Origin: Salinicoccus sp. Bachu38
GTDB taxonomy: Bacteria > Bacillota > Bacilli > Staphylococcales > Salinicoccaceae
Direction: 5' to 3'
NCBI RefSeq assembly: GCF_038561955.2
Contig: NZ_CP138333.2
Location: 682,001-746,000 of the forward strand
Length of the DNA: 64,000 nucleotides
In this document: positions 52,637 through 64,000 of the stretch, in pieces
Position numbering within the stretch: position 1 is the stretch's first letter
Layout: each line of letters starts with the position of its first letter
Translations under genes and position numbers: made by a program
Notes under the pieces: generated by a model
What the model saw: the letters and a program-made list of their open reading frames with translations, nothing else
Told to the model about the DNA's origin: nothing
The model's database searches: none

Positions 52637-53221
52637 ATCTTTATCGCAATTACACATGACAAAGTACTGACCAGTGAAGATATTGAGCATTTTATGAACA
52701 TTGAGCCTGTCGTTGACCGGTTGCTTTTGAGGACACGTATGAATTCAGTTGGGCTGATATTCTTCCTCAATATGCTGGTGAATAAGGGGTTCCCGAAGGA
52801 TAAACTGATCATCCATAGCAACATCCGGGTGTTGGAAGCGCTTCGGTTGAAAGCCATTCACTTCAAAGAAGGGGATCCGATGGCATATGCCTATAAAGCG
52901 AGGCATCCAGAGATATCTGTCAGCATGTCGACACATTCCATGAAAAGCATCAGTGAGGCCAGGGAGAATGGTCTGGATCATGTCTTCTTTGGTCACGTTT
53001 TTGAAAGCGCTTCTAAAAAGGGAGTGCGACCGAGATCTTTGGATGAAATGGAGCGGGCTGTAGATATGGACATTCCGGTCATGGCTATCGGTGGAATTGG
53101 TCAGCACACGATAGGCGATTTGCCCGATGGGTTCAGCGGCATATGTGCCATTTCATTATTTATGGATCACAATCTTGAAGAAATCAGAGCAGTAAGAAGG
53201 GCGTGGTATGAGAATGTATGA
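52637..53221 (+). CDS. tenI: Thiazole tautomerase TenI, with an apparent ATC start codon
   Basis: The frame gives FIAITHDKVLTSEDIEHF right after an ATC codon located 5 bases behind GGGGTG. That is the normal TenI N-terminus with ATC in place of ATG. The next ATG (52694) would remove 19 residues including the first beta strand. Later motifs are SMSTHSMKSISEARENG and GHVFESASKKGVRPRSL, which match TenI rather than ThiE, and VMAIGGIGQHTI near residue 157. TenI aromatises the thiazole product of ThiG. The protein is 194 residues from the ATC. Its 3' end overlaps thiO by 14 bp. Confidence 0.82.
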   Translation: MFIAITHDKVLTSEDIEHFMNIEPVVDRLLLRTRMNSVGLIFFLNMLVNKGFPKDKLIIHSNIRVLEALRLKAIHFKEGDPMAYAYKARHPEISVSMSTHSMKSISEARENGLDHVFFGHVFESASKKGVRPRSLDEMERAVDMDIPVMAIGGIGQHTIGDLPDGFSGICAISLFMDHNLEEIRAVRRAWYENV

Positions 53222-54326
53222 TGTTGCAGTTGTAGGATCTGGTGTCATTGGCATGTCCATAGCAAAAGCACTTGATGAATACGGCTTGAAAATAGCGGTA
53301 ATAGACCGTGATGAGCCGGGTAAGCATGCTTCATATAAAGCCGGTGGCATGCTCGGTGCCCAGAATGAATTCAATGAAGACGGGGCTCTTTTCAGAATGG
53401 CCCTTGCATCGAGAAGCAGATTTGAGGCTCTGAGTCGGACATTCCTGGAAGAACATGATCTGGATATCGAATTCAGACAGGGGGGACTGATCAAGATGGC
53501 GGCAGATGAGGATGATATTCCTGATCTCGAATCCCAGTATCAATTTCTCAACAGCCATGATCCGCGGGTCCAGAAATTGAGCGAGCCGGCACTCGATAAT
53601 TTGACACAGGGGTCGGTCGTATATCGCAATCTATCCATCCATATTCCAAATGATGGACAGATTAATGCATGGAAATATACCAGGGCACTGCTTACCTCAG
53701 TCATCACAAAAGGAATCGACCGTTTCTGCAGGACTGAAGTCCATCAGATATCGAAAAGATTCGATTCCTACATGCTGAAGACTTCAGCCGGTGATATCCA
53801 TGCAGATAAAGTGATAGTTGCCGGAGGCGCATGGAGTGGGAAGTTGCTGGAAACTTATGATATATCACCCATGATTTCAGGTGTAAAAGGAGAGGTGCTG
53901 CTTGTTGAACATGAGGGTCTGAATATCGACCAGACAGTATTCATGACCAATGGATGCTACATCGTCCCCAAAAATAAAAATCGATTTCTGATCGGAGCGA
54001 CAAGCTACTTCAATGATTTTTCAGTGGGCGTATCGGATGTCGGGACAGAATGGTTGAAAACTCAGGCCACAGCGACCATACCGGTACTTGCTGAAAGCCG
54101 CCTGCTGAAGAAATGGTCTGGTGTACGTCCATATACGGTTCGCGAACAACCAATCATGGACGAACTGAACAATGGACTCTTTGTCATCACCGGACACTAT
54201 CGAAATGGCATTCTGCTATCACCACTCATTGGAGATCTCGTTGCGGACTGGGTCATCAAAAATCAGAGGCCCGAACTACTCAGGCCATTCCAAGTCACCA
54301 GAGGAGGTGTGGGTAATGGAATGTAG
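53208..54326 (+). CDS. thiO: Glycine oxidase
   Basis: This 372-residue FAD enzyme opens MRMYDVAVVGSGVIGMSIAK, the dinucleotide-binding motif, has YKAGGMLGAQNEF near 45 and KWSGVRPYTVREQPIMDE near 300, and ends with VITGHYRNGILLSPLIGDLV, typical of the DAO fold in ThiO. It oxidises glycine to dehydroglycine, the imine needed by ThiG in aerobic thiazole synthesis. It is coupled to tenI upstream and overlaps thiS by 11 bp. Confidence 0.92.
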   Translation: MRMYDVAVVGSGVIGMSIAKALDEYGLKIAVIDRDEPGKHASYKAGGMLGAQNEFNEDGALFRMALASRSRFEALSRTFLEEHDLDIEFRQGGLIKMAADEDDIPDLESQYQFLNSHDPRVQKLSEPALDNLTQGSVVYRNLSIHIPNDGQINAWKYTRALLTSVITKGIDRFCRTEVHQISKRFDSYMLKTSAGDIHADKVIVAGGAWSGKLLETYDISPMISGVKGEVLLVEHEGLNIDQTVFMTNGCYIVPKNKNRFLIGATSYFNDFSVGVSDVGTEWLKTQATATIPVLAESRLLKKWSGVRPYTVREQPIMDELNNGLFVITGHYRNGILLSPLIGDLVADWVIKNQRPELLRPFQVTRGGVGNGM

Positions 54327-54516
54327 AATCAACGGGGATTCATTTTCTTTTGAGTATGAAATGAGTATCCATGAAATATTGGAATCGCTTGAACTGGATC
54401 ATGACCGAATCATTGTCGAGCACAATAATGTGCTCATAAAAAAGAAGGATTTCAATGAATATATCGTAAGAGAAGCAGATAGGCTGGAACTATTAGAATT
54501 TGTAGGAGGCGGTTAA
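54316..54516 (+). CDS. thiS: Sulfur-carrier protein
   Basis: This 66-residue ubiquitin-like protein starts [20 protein letters not shown] and ends EFVGGG, the di-glycine tail that is adenylated by ThiF and then carries sulfur as thiocarboxylate. I start it at the ATG at 54316, which follows GAGGAGGTG; the frame itself is open much further upstream through thiO but without a site. It overlaps thiO by 11 bp and lies 2 bp from thiG. Confidence 0.92.
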   Translation: MECRINGDSFSFEYEMSIHEILESLELDHDRIIVEHNNVLIKKKDFNEYIVREADRLELLEFVGGG

Positions 54517-54518
54517 TT

Positions 54519-55286
54519 TTGTTTAAGATAGGACCTTTTGAATTGGAATCAAGATTACTCTTGGGGACAGGCAAGTTTGAAAATGAGGAAATACAATCCG
54601 GTGCGATAGCCGAATCAGGAACGGAGGTACTTACTTTTGCCGTCAGACGCATGAATCTGTATGGCAAGAACCTTCCGAATCCTCTGGCAAACGTGGATTT
54701 GAATGATTTTATCACTTTTCCCAATACAGCTGGGGCAAAAACGGCTAAAGAAGCTGTAAGAATTGCCGAAATCGCAAGCCATGCTGGTGTATGTGACATG
54801 ATCAAAGTCGAGGTGATTGGAGATGACAAGACCCTGCTCCCCGACCCTCTCGGCACATACGAAGCATGCAGGGTACTTCTGGAAAAAGGCTATATCGTAT
54901 GCCCCTATACTTCAGATGATGTAGTGCTGGCGAGAAAGCTGGAGGAGCTCGGCGTCCATGCCATCATGCCCCTCGCATCCCCCATAGGCACCGGCCGTGG
55001 TATCAACAACCCCCTCAATATGAGGTATATTGTTGAACAGGCAAATGTACCTGTTATCGTGGATGCGGGAATCGGCTCGCCGAAAGATGCATGCCATGCG
55101 ATGGAGCTCGGTGCAGATGCAGTACTATTGAATACGGCAATATCTGCTGCAAAAGATCCGGTCAAAATGGCAAGTGCGATGAAATTGGGGATAGAAGCCG
55201 GAAGGCTGAGTTATGAAGCTGGGAGGATTCCAGTGAAGTATACTGCACAAGCATCCAGTCCCGCCGACGGGCTTGGATTTCTATGA
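54519..55286 (+). CDS. thiG: Thiazole synthase
   Basis: The 255-residue TIM barrel starts [20 protein letters not shown]. The Schiff-base lysine is K96 in [12 protein letters not shown], and the phosphate loop is near [18 protein letters not shown]. It builds the thiazole ring from deoxyxylulose phosphate, dehydroglycine and ThiS thiocarboxylate. The start is TTG, after TAGGAGGCGG. It shares 4 bp with the next gene. Confidence 0.95.
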   Translation: MFKIGPFELESRLLLGTGKFENEEIQSGAIAESGTEVLTFAVRRMNLYGKNLPNPLANVDLNDFITFPNTAGAKTAKEAVRIAEIASHAGVCDMIKVEVIGDDKTLLPDPLGTYEACRVLLEKGYIVCPYTSDDVVLARKLEELGVHAIMPLASPIGTGRGINNPLNMRYIVEQANVPVIVDAGIGSPKDACHAMELGADAVLLNTAISAAKDPVKMASAMKLGIEAGRLSYEAGRIPVKYTAQASSPADGLGFL

Positions 55287-56284
55287 TGGAACGCTACAAT
55301 AGACAGGCAAGTTTCGCCCCCTTCGGGACAGAGGGCCAGCATCAGCTGATGAAAACACGGATAATGATCATGGGAGGCGGCGCATTAGGCAGTCATCTGG
55401 CAGAACAGCTTGCCCGTATGGGAGTGGGTCATCTGACGGTCATCGACATGGATGTCGTGGAACTGTCCAATTTGCATAGACAGGCGCTCTATGATGAACA
55501 TGATGCCGAATCCATGTCTCCGAAGGTCGAGGTACTGAAAAAGAATATTGGCCGAATCAATCGACATGTCGGATTTGATGCTCTGCATGTCGAACTAACC
55601 CCGCGTAACATCGAAGAAATATTGAATGTTTATCAGCCGGATATCGTATTGGATGGCATGGACAACTTTGAGATGCGATTTCTAATCAACGAAGCATGTC
55701 ATAAGCTAGGCATTCCATGGGTTTATGGTGCAGCGGTAGGAAGCAAAGGTACAGTATATGCCATGGACTACACTGGACCTTGTTTGAAATGCATGCTCGA
55801 TATCATTCCCGACACAGGGGAAAGCTGTGCAATCAACGGAGTGCTTCCACCTGCCATACACCAGGTCATAAGCTACGAAATCGGCGAAGTGATCCGGTAT
55901 GCCTCAGGAGAAGGGTTCTCTAAAAAACTCATATCTTTGGACATTTTTACAATGAAGAACCAGACGATGGACATCGATGGCTTGAAAGATGGGAGCTGTC
56001 CTGTCTGTGACAGAAGTGAATATGAATTGTTGAATAAAAAAGAAAGCGGTCCTATTGAGGCATTGTGTGGAGGAACATACATGTTCAGGTTGAAAAGGAC
56101 TGCCTTCGACAGTGCAGAATATCTACCTGGTAATATCAAGAAGGAAACTCCCTTTGTAAAGCTTATCAGTTATAAAGATATAGAAATGACCGTATTTCAG
56201 GATGGTCGGATGAACGTGTATGGAATCCCATCAGATGACTTGGCCTACGATTTTTATAGGACACTTTTAAAGTCTATCAGATGA
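55283..56284 (+). CDS. thiF: ThiS adenylyltransferase (E1-like)
   Basis: This 333-residue enzyme has [20 protein letters not shown] and the nucleotide motif [37 protein letters not shown] follows, and zinc cysteines appear in two pairs: CLKCML and CPVCDR. It adenylates the C-terminus of ThiS. The length is that of ThiF/MoeB with a short C-terminal extension (about 290-333), not a full rhodanese domain. It is the last gene of the operon; a terminator follows about 90 bp later. Confidence 0.92.
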   Translation: MMERYNRQASFAPFGTEGQHQLMKTRIMIMGGGALGSHLAEQLARMGVGHLTVIDMDVVELSNLHRQALYDEHDAESMSPKVEVLKKNIGRINRHVGFDALHVELTPRNIEEILNVYQPDIVLDGMDNFEMRFLINEACHKLGIPWVYGAAVGSKGTVYAMDYTGPCLKCMLDIIPDTGESCAINGVLPPAIHQVISYEIGEVIRYASGEGFSKKLISLDIFTMKNQTMDIDGLKDGSCPVCDRSEYELLNKKESGPIEALCGGTYMFRLKRTAFDSAEYLPGNIKKETPFVKLISYKDIEMTVFQDGRMNVYGIPSDDLAYDFYRTLLKSIR

Positions 56285-56372
56285 CCATTCCTGTCGGGAG
56301 AATTCATTATCGGGGGATTCATGATGGTGGCCGATCTTAATGATGTGCTTAAAAAAGTCCATTTAAAAAAGA

Positions 56373-56415
56373 TAAACCTTCCGGAAGCTGATTGGCTTCC
56401 GGGAGGTTTATTTTT
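56373..56415. terminator. Terminator between thiF and the gntR gene
   Basis: TAAACCTTCCGGAAGC pairs with GCTTCCGGGAGGTTTA (one mismatch or wobble) around TGATTG, then TTTTT. An A-run (56364-56370) lies just upstream, so it may serve both strands. Confidence 0.85.
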
Positions 56416-56486
56416 AAATTGTTTATAAGTAAAGCGACCCGCCCCGGCTCCCGTCCACATGGGATGGCGAGGGAGGGTGCTCTGTC

Positions 56487-57206
56487 TTATGAAAGACTGT
56501 TGATCTGCAGGTAGAACTGCGCTTCCTGAAAATTATAGACAAGCTTTGAATAATCGAACGCTTCCCCATTTGGAAGGTGATAGACCGATTCGTAGTACAG
56601 CGCAGGATCTCCGGTTCTCAATGCCAGCAGATCCGCTTCAGTTTTTGTGAGCTTCCCGATATGGAAGAAGTTGTCCGAGAAGCCGATCTCCAGTTTCAAC
56701 CCTTCCCTGAGGTAGGTGAATATGGATTCCGAGACAATCTGTTCATTCAGGAAAGGAACGACGGATTTCTTATAGTATGACTCCTCAATGCACAGCCGCT
56801 GTCCATGGATGAAACGCAGCCGCTTTACATAGTAGACATCTTCTCCAGCTGAAATCGAAAGATTGGCCATGACTTCTTCCGACGGTTTCACCACTTCGAG
56901 GTTGAGGACTTCAGACGTAAGCTGAAATTCATTAAGTCCGGATCTGAATCCCTGATTCTCATCGAGGTTGATATAGCCTTTCCTCTTATGCCGCCTGACG
57001 AAAATACCGCTGCCTCGCACCTGATAGATGATCCCTTTCATCTCCAGCAGCTCAAGCGCTTTTGTGATCGTGCTTTTGCTTACTTCATAATTTCTTCTGA
57101 GTTCTTCAAGCACAGGCAGCTTATCCCCCTGCTTTAATTTATTGTCAACGATGTAGTGCTCTATATCGTCGGCAATCCTCTGGTACTTCAGCATCTTATC
57201 CTTCAT
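56487..57206 (-). CDS. GntR/HutC-family regulator of the beta-glucoside genes
   Basis: This 239-residue regulator has a winged helix (MLKYQRIADDIEHYIVDNKL to EVSKSTITKALELLEMKG) and a UTRA effector domain from about residue 80, ending with YDFSKLVYNFQEAQ-like elements (here FDYSKLVYNFQEAQFYL). TreR/BglR-type members sense a phosphorylated disaccharide. It is divergent from the PTS operon, whose promoter contains a matching palindrome, so local control is very likely. The ATG follows AAAGGAATG at a 10-base gap; M5 is an alternative start. Confidence 0.9.
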   Translation of the reverse strand: MKDKMLKYQRIADDIEHYIVDNKLKQGDKLPVLEELRRNYEVSKSTITKALELLEMKGIIYQVRGSGIFVRRHKRKGYINLDENQGFRSGLNEFQLTSEVLNLEVVKPSEEVMANLSISAGEDVYYVKRLRFIHGQRLCIEESYYKKSVVPFLNEQIVSESIFTYLREGLKLEIGFSDNFFHIGKLTKTEADLLALRTGDPALYYESVYHLPNGEAFDYSKLVYNFQEAQFYLQINSLS

Positions 57207-57300
57207 CTTATAACATTCCTTTATTTGGGCATCTTTATGTCTTCCTTTATATTATAACACCGATGATCCAATGATTTGTTTAAAATAAATTATATTTGTC

Positions 57301-57329
57301 TTGATAAATTGTACCGATACAATTATAAT
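57301..57329 (+). promoter_or_regulatory. Promoter of the beta-glucoside operon with GntR operator in the spacer
   Basis: -35 TTGATA (57301-57306), 17 bp, -10 TATAAT (57324-57329). The palindrome AATTGTA-CCGA-TACAATT (57307-57324) fills the spacer, so the repressor would compete directly with RNA polymerase. Confidence 0.82.
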
Positions 57330-57360
57330 TAACTCAAACAAACAAAGGGGTGTGGTATTG

Positions 57361-60754
<3,394 letters not shown>

Positions 60755-60836
60755 ACAGTGATGGAAGTTTCAACCGGGAACTATTCTCCAACACCAAAAG
60801 CCGAGTGAAAGATGTGGTTTTGAAATAGCTTATGTA

Positions 60837-60881
60837 AAAAAGATGTCGCAGGCTTTGACCAGCCTGCGACATCTTTTTTTA
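60837..60881. terminator. Strong terminator, probably bidirectional
   Basis: AAAAGATGTCGCAGGCT (60838-60854) pairs with 60861-60877 around TTGACC, followed by T residues. A-rich sequence before the stem gives the minus strand a T-run as well, serving the convergent acyltransferase gene. Confidence 0.92.
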
Positions 60882-60902
60882 ATGCAATATACTGCTCTTT
60901 CA

Positions 60903-61943
60903 TCAGCGCTTCAGCATGGCGTCCTTCGGATAGGCGTCCCGTCTTTCCTTGTACAGCTTATAGAGTGCATTCTGACTCGGCTGCTCCACATAGCGATAGA
61001 TGCCGTATGCCATCAGTATGCTGACGCCAATCGGCACAAGCATGTAGATTTCATGGACCAGGCCGAATGATTCCATCCGGTTGATCATGACATATCCGAT
61101 ATTCTGATGGACCAGATAGACCGGATATGAGATGGTGCCGAAGAAGACGAGCACCTTCGAACTCAGGAACTTCAGGTTGCCATTCAGTATGAGGTGGAAC
61201 ACCCCGATGAACAGGAGGGTGAACAGTGCGTTCTCGATACTGTGGAAAAAGATATCATAGATGACGGCCATGCCGATCACCAGATGGTACTTGATCCGGT
61301 GGCCATGCTGCCATATGGCGTAGAACATCATGCCGATGATGAACATGTGGCTGAAGCTGGCGATGGAATATTCGCGAATGATCGACGTCAGCTCCGTATC
61401 CATCGTACGGTGGACGACTTGTATCAGTACGGATGCTGTGAACCAGCTGAGCGTGACACCCATGATGTGCTTCGCTTTGCCGAACAGGAGCAGTATGCCC
61501 ATCAATACATAGAATGTCAATTCGACACGGAGTGTCCAGTAGACGCCGTCCACCCGTCCCACACCGGTGAAGAAGTCCTGCAACATGGTCATGTTGATCA
61601 GCGCCTCGCCGAAGCCGACTTTGAGATCCTCCATTACAGATGTTGAGACGACCACAAATGTCAGGGCGACGGCGAACATGTACGCCGGATACAGACGGAT
61701 GGACCGCTTGATGGCAAAATCGGAGGCAGATTTCACCTTCATGACGGACATGTAGATGACGAAGCCGCTGATGATGAAGAATAGCTGTACGCCGTATTCG
61801 CCGAACCAGAAGAAGTCGATATACCCCTCCTTCACATGGCCGAACCGGTTGTCATAGTAGGTGGTGTAGTGGAAGAGGATGACCGCGATTGCGGCGAGCC
61901 CCCTCAGTGCATCGATCTCTGTGAAGCGTTTTTTCTGTGACAT
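60903..61943 (-). CDS. Acyltransferase family 3 membrane protein (OafA-like)
   Basis: This 346-residue protein has about ten membrane segments and starts EIDALRGLAAIAVILFHY, where the R-G and H are the catalytic and acyl-binding residues of acyltransferase-3 proteins. GVQLFFIISGFVIYMSVM follows near 55. It probably O-acetylates a surface glycan, perhaps one made by the loci at the left of the window. It has no SGNH domain. It is convergent with the glucosidase gene and stands alone on the minus strand. Confidence 0.9.
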   Translation of the reverse strand: MSQKKRFTEIDALRGLAAIAVILFHYTTYYDNRFGHVKEGYIDFFWFGEYGVQLFFIISGFVIYMSVMKVKSASDFAIKRSIRLYPAYMFAVALTFVVVSTSVMEDLKVGFGEALINMTMLQDFFTGVGRVDGVYWTLRVELTFYVLMGILLLFGKAKHIMGVTLSWFTASVLIQVVHRTMDTELTSIIREYSIASFSHMFIIGMMFYAIWQHGHRIKYHLVIGMAVIYDIFFHSIENALFTLLFIGVFHLILNGNLKFLSSKVLVFFGTISYPVYLVHQNIGYVMINRMESFGLVHEIYMLVPIGVSILMAYGIYRYVEQPSQNALYKLYKERRDAYPKDAMLKR

Positions 61944-62139
61944 GGTTATGTGCTCCCATCAGTCTCCAATTGGTTCTTGGATTTTTTGCCGATTTTTATT
62001 GTCACCCAATATATACCCCCTCCCGGGCGGAATTCAATTGGAAAGGGTGTTAAGTCTCCATTACAAACATGACATGCCAGTTACATCTCCATGACAGGTG
62101 TGTGTGGTATGATGGGGGCAAATGGAAGGGGGAATGGCC

Positions 62140-62685
62140 ATGGCGCGACGTATCGTATTGGACCTCGCTGTAACATTGGATGGCTATATCGAAGGGGAGC
62201 ATGGTGAAATCGACTGGTGCATCATGGACCCGGAGATGAATTTCACGGACTTTCTGAAATCAGTGGATATCATACTTTTCGGCAGGAAGAGCTATGACAT
62301 GTGGAAATTGTATGTACCGGATGAAGAGGAATCCGACCTCGACAAAGAAATGATGCAGATGATTGAAGACAAGGAGAAGATCGTCTTTTCACGATTGAAG
62401 AGTGAGTCGGAAAACAATGTGACTTTTTCAAATGGGGTTGAAGAGACGGTCGAGGCGCTGAAGTCCCGGGATGGCAAGGATCTCTGGCTGTATGGTGGAG
62501 CGGAACTGATCACCGAATTCGTGAACCGGGGCCTTGTTGATGAATACCGACTCTCCATCCACCCGGTCGTACTGGGCAAGGGGAAGCCGCTATTCAGTAA
62601 TATAGAAGGGCGATTGAACCTCGCGCTCCAGGAAGTGAACAGGTACCAGTCCGGTGTGGTGCAGCTGGTATACAAAAAGCAGTAA
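62140..62685 (+). CDS. Dihydrofolate reductase-like / RibD C-terminal domain protein
   Basis: This 181-residue protein starts MARRIVLDLAVTLDGYIEGE and has ILFGRKSYDMWKLY near 50, KIVFSRLK near 85, LWLYGGAELITEFVNRGLVD near 125 and PVVLGKGKPLFSNI near 150. These are the NADPH-binding and fold motifs of RibD C-terminal (YyaP-type) reductases. The substrate is unknown. The ATG at 62140 follows GGAAGGGGG by 7 bases; ATGs at 62122 and 62134 are in frame but less well placed. Confidence 0.85.
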   Translation: MARRIVLDLAVTLDGYIEGEHGEIDWCIMDPEMNFTDFLKSVDIILFGRKSYDMWKLYVPDEEESDLDKEMMQMIEDKEKIVFSRLKSESENNVTFSNGVEETVEALKSRDGKDLWLYGGAELITEFVNRGLVDEYRLSIHPVVLGKGKPLFSNIEGRLNLALQEVNRYQSGVVQLVYKKQ

Positions 62686-62772
62686 TCCAGATCATGGCTG
62701 CCGTAATCTCATTGTTTGAATCTGTAAAAAGGTTTGATTATTTCCTGTCAAAGTCGAAGGAGGTGAAATGGC

Positions 62773-62952
62773 ATGAGGACCATCGAATACAAAGGTGTCA
62801 CCTACAATGTGATTCAGGCAATTCCTGAAGCAGACCTATTGCTTGTATATAAAGAGGATGAGAGTTTTTCGAGTGGTGTGAACTACCCGGCCAACTGCCT
62901 GGTAGTGCCGGATGTCGATCATCCTGACTATCATCAAAATGCTTACGATTGA
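62773..62952 (+). CDS. Small protein of 59 residues, unknown function
   Basis: This short gene is supported by a near-perfect ribosome site, GGAGGTGAAATGGC, before the ATG. It encodes MRTIEYKGVTYNVIQAIPEA, then DLLLVYKEDESFSSG and NCLVVPDVDHPDYHQNAYD. No membrane segment or signal is visible; it appears to be a small beta-rich soluble protein with an acidic C-terminus. It lies between the RibD-like gene and a strong terminator, so it may be co-transcribed with the former. I do not recognise a family. Confidence 0.65.
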   Translation: MRTIEYKGVTYNVIQAIPEADLLLVYKEDESFSSGVNYPANCLVVPDVDHPDYHQNAYD

Positions 62953-63020
62953 ATACAATCTTCTTCTGAGGAGAGATGCCGTCTGACATGAAGCAATTGA
63001 TATAGAGGGCGGTATAAGTA

Positions 63021-63055
63021 AAAATGGCAGGACCTTCAGGTCCTGCCATTTTTGT
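63021..63055. terminator. Strong bidirectional terminator
   Basis: AAAATGGCAGGACC (63021-63034) pairs perfectly with 63039-63052 around TTCA, with T's on one side and A's on the other. It separates the small-protein gene from the convergent YdhR-like gene. Confidence 0.92.
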
Positions 63056-63361
63056 CTAGCCGATCGGTGCATGATTGATTTTTGAAAGTGGCTCATTGAT
63101 GTCGAAGATCTTGCCGATGACATTGCTGATGCCGAAGCTTGCGAGCCTCTCGGTATGCATCTTCAGATACTTTTCGGCATCCTTCCTCGTTTCGAATACG
63201 TAGATGCCGCCTGCTTCTTTTCCCAGTGCGTTTTCCGTCCATATCTTCCATAGGAATCCGGGTTCCTCATTGATGCTTTCGGCGAGGTCTTTGAACGCTT
63301 CCGACATCTCTTCACCAAAAGGGCCTTTCATTTCGAAATCCACCTGCAATAATGCTGCCAT
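63056..63361 (-). CDS. YdhR-like putative monooxygenase
   Basis: This 101-residue ferredoxin-like dimer-type protein starts MAALLQVDFEMKGPFGEEMS and has EPGFLWKIWTENALGKEAGG and YVFETRKDAEKYLKMHTERL, the features of YdhR/ABM-type putative monooxygenases. The reaction and substrate are unknown. The start at 63361 is preceded on its strand by GGAGGGAAAAC. It is a single-gene unit. Confidence 0.88.
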   Translation of the reverse strand: MAALLQVDFEMKGPFGEEMSEAFKDLAESINEEPGFLWKIWTENALGKEAGGIYVFETRKDAEKYLKMHTERLASFGISNVIGKIFDINEPLSKINHAPIG

Positions 63362-63515
63362 GAATGTTTTCCCTCCAATTCTTTATTCCTTCCCTTATAC
63401 CCAATTTCACTGGACCCATGTGGCCGGTTATCACTAAGGATCTGATCCGATGTATTTCCCAGCCAAGTTCGGGTAGAGTAAGGGTAGGTATATAACAATA
63501 CAGAGGAGGATCCAT

Positions 63516-64000
63516 ATGAATATTGGAATCATTGGTGCAGGGGCCATCGCAAATGGGATGCTCGAGCGCATCAACCATGACAGTCATGAAAATTTGAAAA
63601 TCAGCAGCGTATTCGTGAGGAACGAAGAGAAGTATCGGCATCTGGAAAATGAGTTTGGTGTCACACTGTACACGGATCTTGATGGCTTCCTGTCATCCGG
63701 CATCGACATCGTGGTGGAAGCGGCGAATGGGGAAGTCGTGAAGGAACATCTGCCTGAGGTGCTTAAACATAAAGATGCCATGCTGATCAGTGTCGGTGCA
63801 TTGGCAGACGGGGAACTTGTGGCCGAGCTGATGCAGGTTGCGAAAAATCATAATCACACTCTGCACCTGCCATCCGGCGCCATCGGGGGCCTCGACCTCC
63901 TTCAGAATGCCCAGTCCCACGGCGATCTGAAAAAGGTCATGCTGACGACGCGGAAGCCGGCGGCTGCGCTCAGCTATGAGAATCTGGAGTCGGAGCGGGT
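63516..64000 (+). CDS. nadX: Aspartate dehydrogenase-like protein, N-terminal part (cut by window edge)
   Basis: 161 codons are visible; the frame is open to the end of the window. It starts MNIGIIGAGAIANGMLERIN, a Rossmann turn, and continues VVEAANGEVVKEHLPEVLKH and LHLPSGAIGGLDLLQNAQ, all characteristic of aspartate dehydrogenases. These oxidise L-aspartate to iminoaspartate, a step in NAD synthesis in bacteria lacking NadB. No other NAD gene is in view. GAGGAGG precedes the ATG. Without the C-terminal half, assignment to NadX rather than a related amino-acid dehydrogenase is provisional. Confidence 0.78.
   Translation, partial: MNIGIIGAGAIANGMLERINHDSHENLKISSVFVRNEEKYRHLENEFGVTLYTDLDGFLSSGIDIVVEAANGEVVKEHLPEVLKHKDAMLISVGALADGELVAELMQVAKNHNHTLHLPSGAIGGLDLLQNAQSHGDLKKVMLTTRKPAAALSYENLESER

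Overview
The window looks like chromosome from a low-to-moderate GC Firmicute of the family Staphylococcaceae; a Salinicoccus- or Jeotgalicoccus-like genus is my best guess. The reasons are staphylococcal-type capA/capB/capD genes, strong GGAGG ribosome sites, CcpA- and CodY-like sites, a TPP riboswitch and a tenI-thiO-thiS-thiG-thiF operon. Base composition is mosaic: very AT-rich for roughly the first 9.5 kb, intermediate to 13.1 kb, GC-richer afterwards, with a second AT-richer block at about 35.9-46.0 kb.

Region 1 (1-14.4 kb) is a surface-polysaccharide locus. It holds the end of UDP-GlcNAc 2-epimerase, a flippase, a polymerase, three glycosyltransferases, an alcohol dehydrogenase/Gfo-Idh fusion, a heparinase-like protein, a PglC-type phosphoglycosyl transferase, a PglD-type acetyltransferase, a sugar aminotransferase and UDP-ManNAc dehydrogenase. 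A decayed IS3/IS150-type element follows (14.4-15.9 kb). Region 2 (15.9-32.4 kb) is a second polysaccharide locus. It begins with the collapsed remains of a duplicated cap promoter, leader and capD. Then come a glycosyltransferase, two deacetylases, two sugar formyltransferases and a second PglC-like enzyme. The intact capA-capB-capD-flippase-polymerase-glycosyltransferase-aminotransferase-FemAB-like series completes it. A structured RNA, present twice with compensating stem changes, lies in front of capD and in front of its remnant. By position it is probably the EAR/epsC leader.

Region 3 (33-36 kb) pairs a sodium/solute symporter with a creatinase-like M24 protein that lacks the usual metal-binding aspartates. 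Region 4 (35.9-45.7 kb) is a regulated tetritol (threitol/erythritol) catabolic island: DeoR repressor, D-threitol dehydrogenase-like SDR, erythritol/L-threitol dehydrogenase-like enzyme, polyol permease, split dihydroxyacetone-type kinase, RpiB-type isomerase, GlpX-type bisphosphatase and transketolase. Three good copies and one weaker copy of a DeoR operator motif, plus a CcpA site, sit in its promoter regions. The island is bracketed by a 104-bp, about 96% identical repeat of the 3' end of the M24 gene, so it appears to have inserted there.

Region 5 (46-64 kb) is housekeeping and accessory: a membrane coiled-coil protein, a lipoprotein, tRNA-Thr(GGT), an RDD protein, a short-type aconitase, a nucleoside hydrolase, the TPP-riboswitch thiazole operon, a GntR-controlled beta-glucoside PTS plus 6-phospho-beta-glucosidase, an acyltransferase, a DHFR/RibD-like protein, a 59-residue small protein, a YdhR-like monooxygenase and the start of an aspartate dehydrogenase-like gene. 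Two genes (4378 and 52637) carry ATC exactly where ATG is expected.
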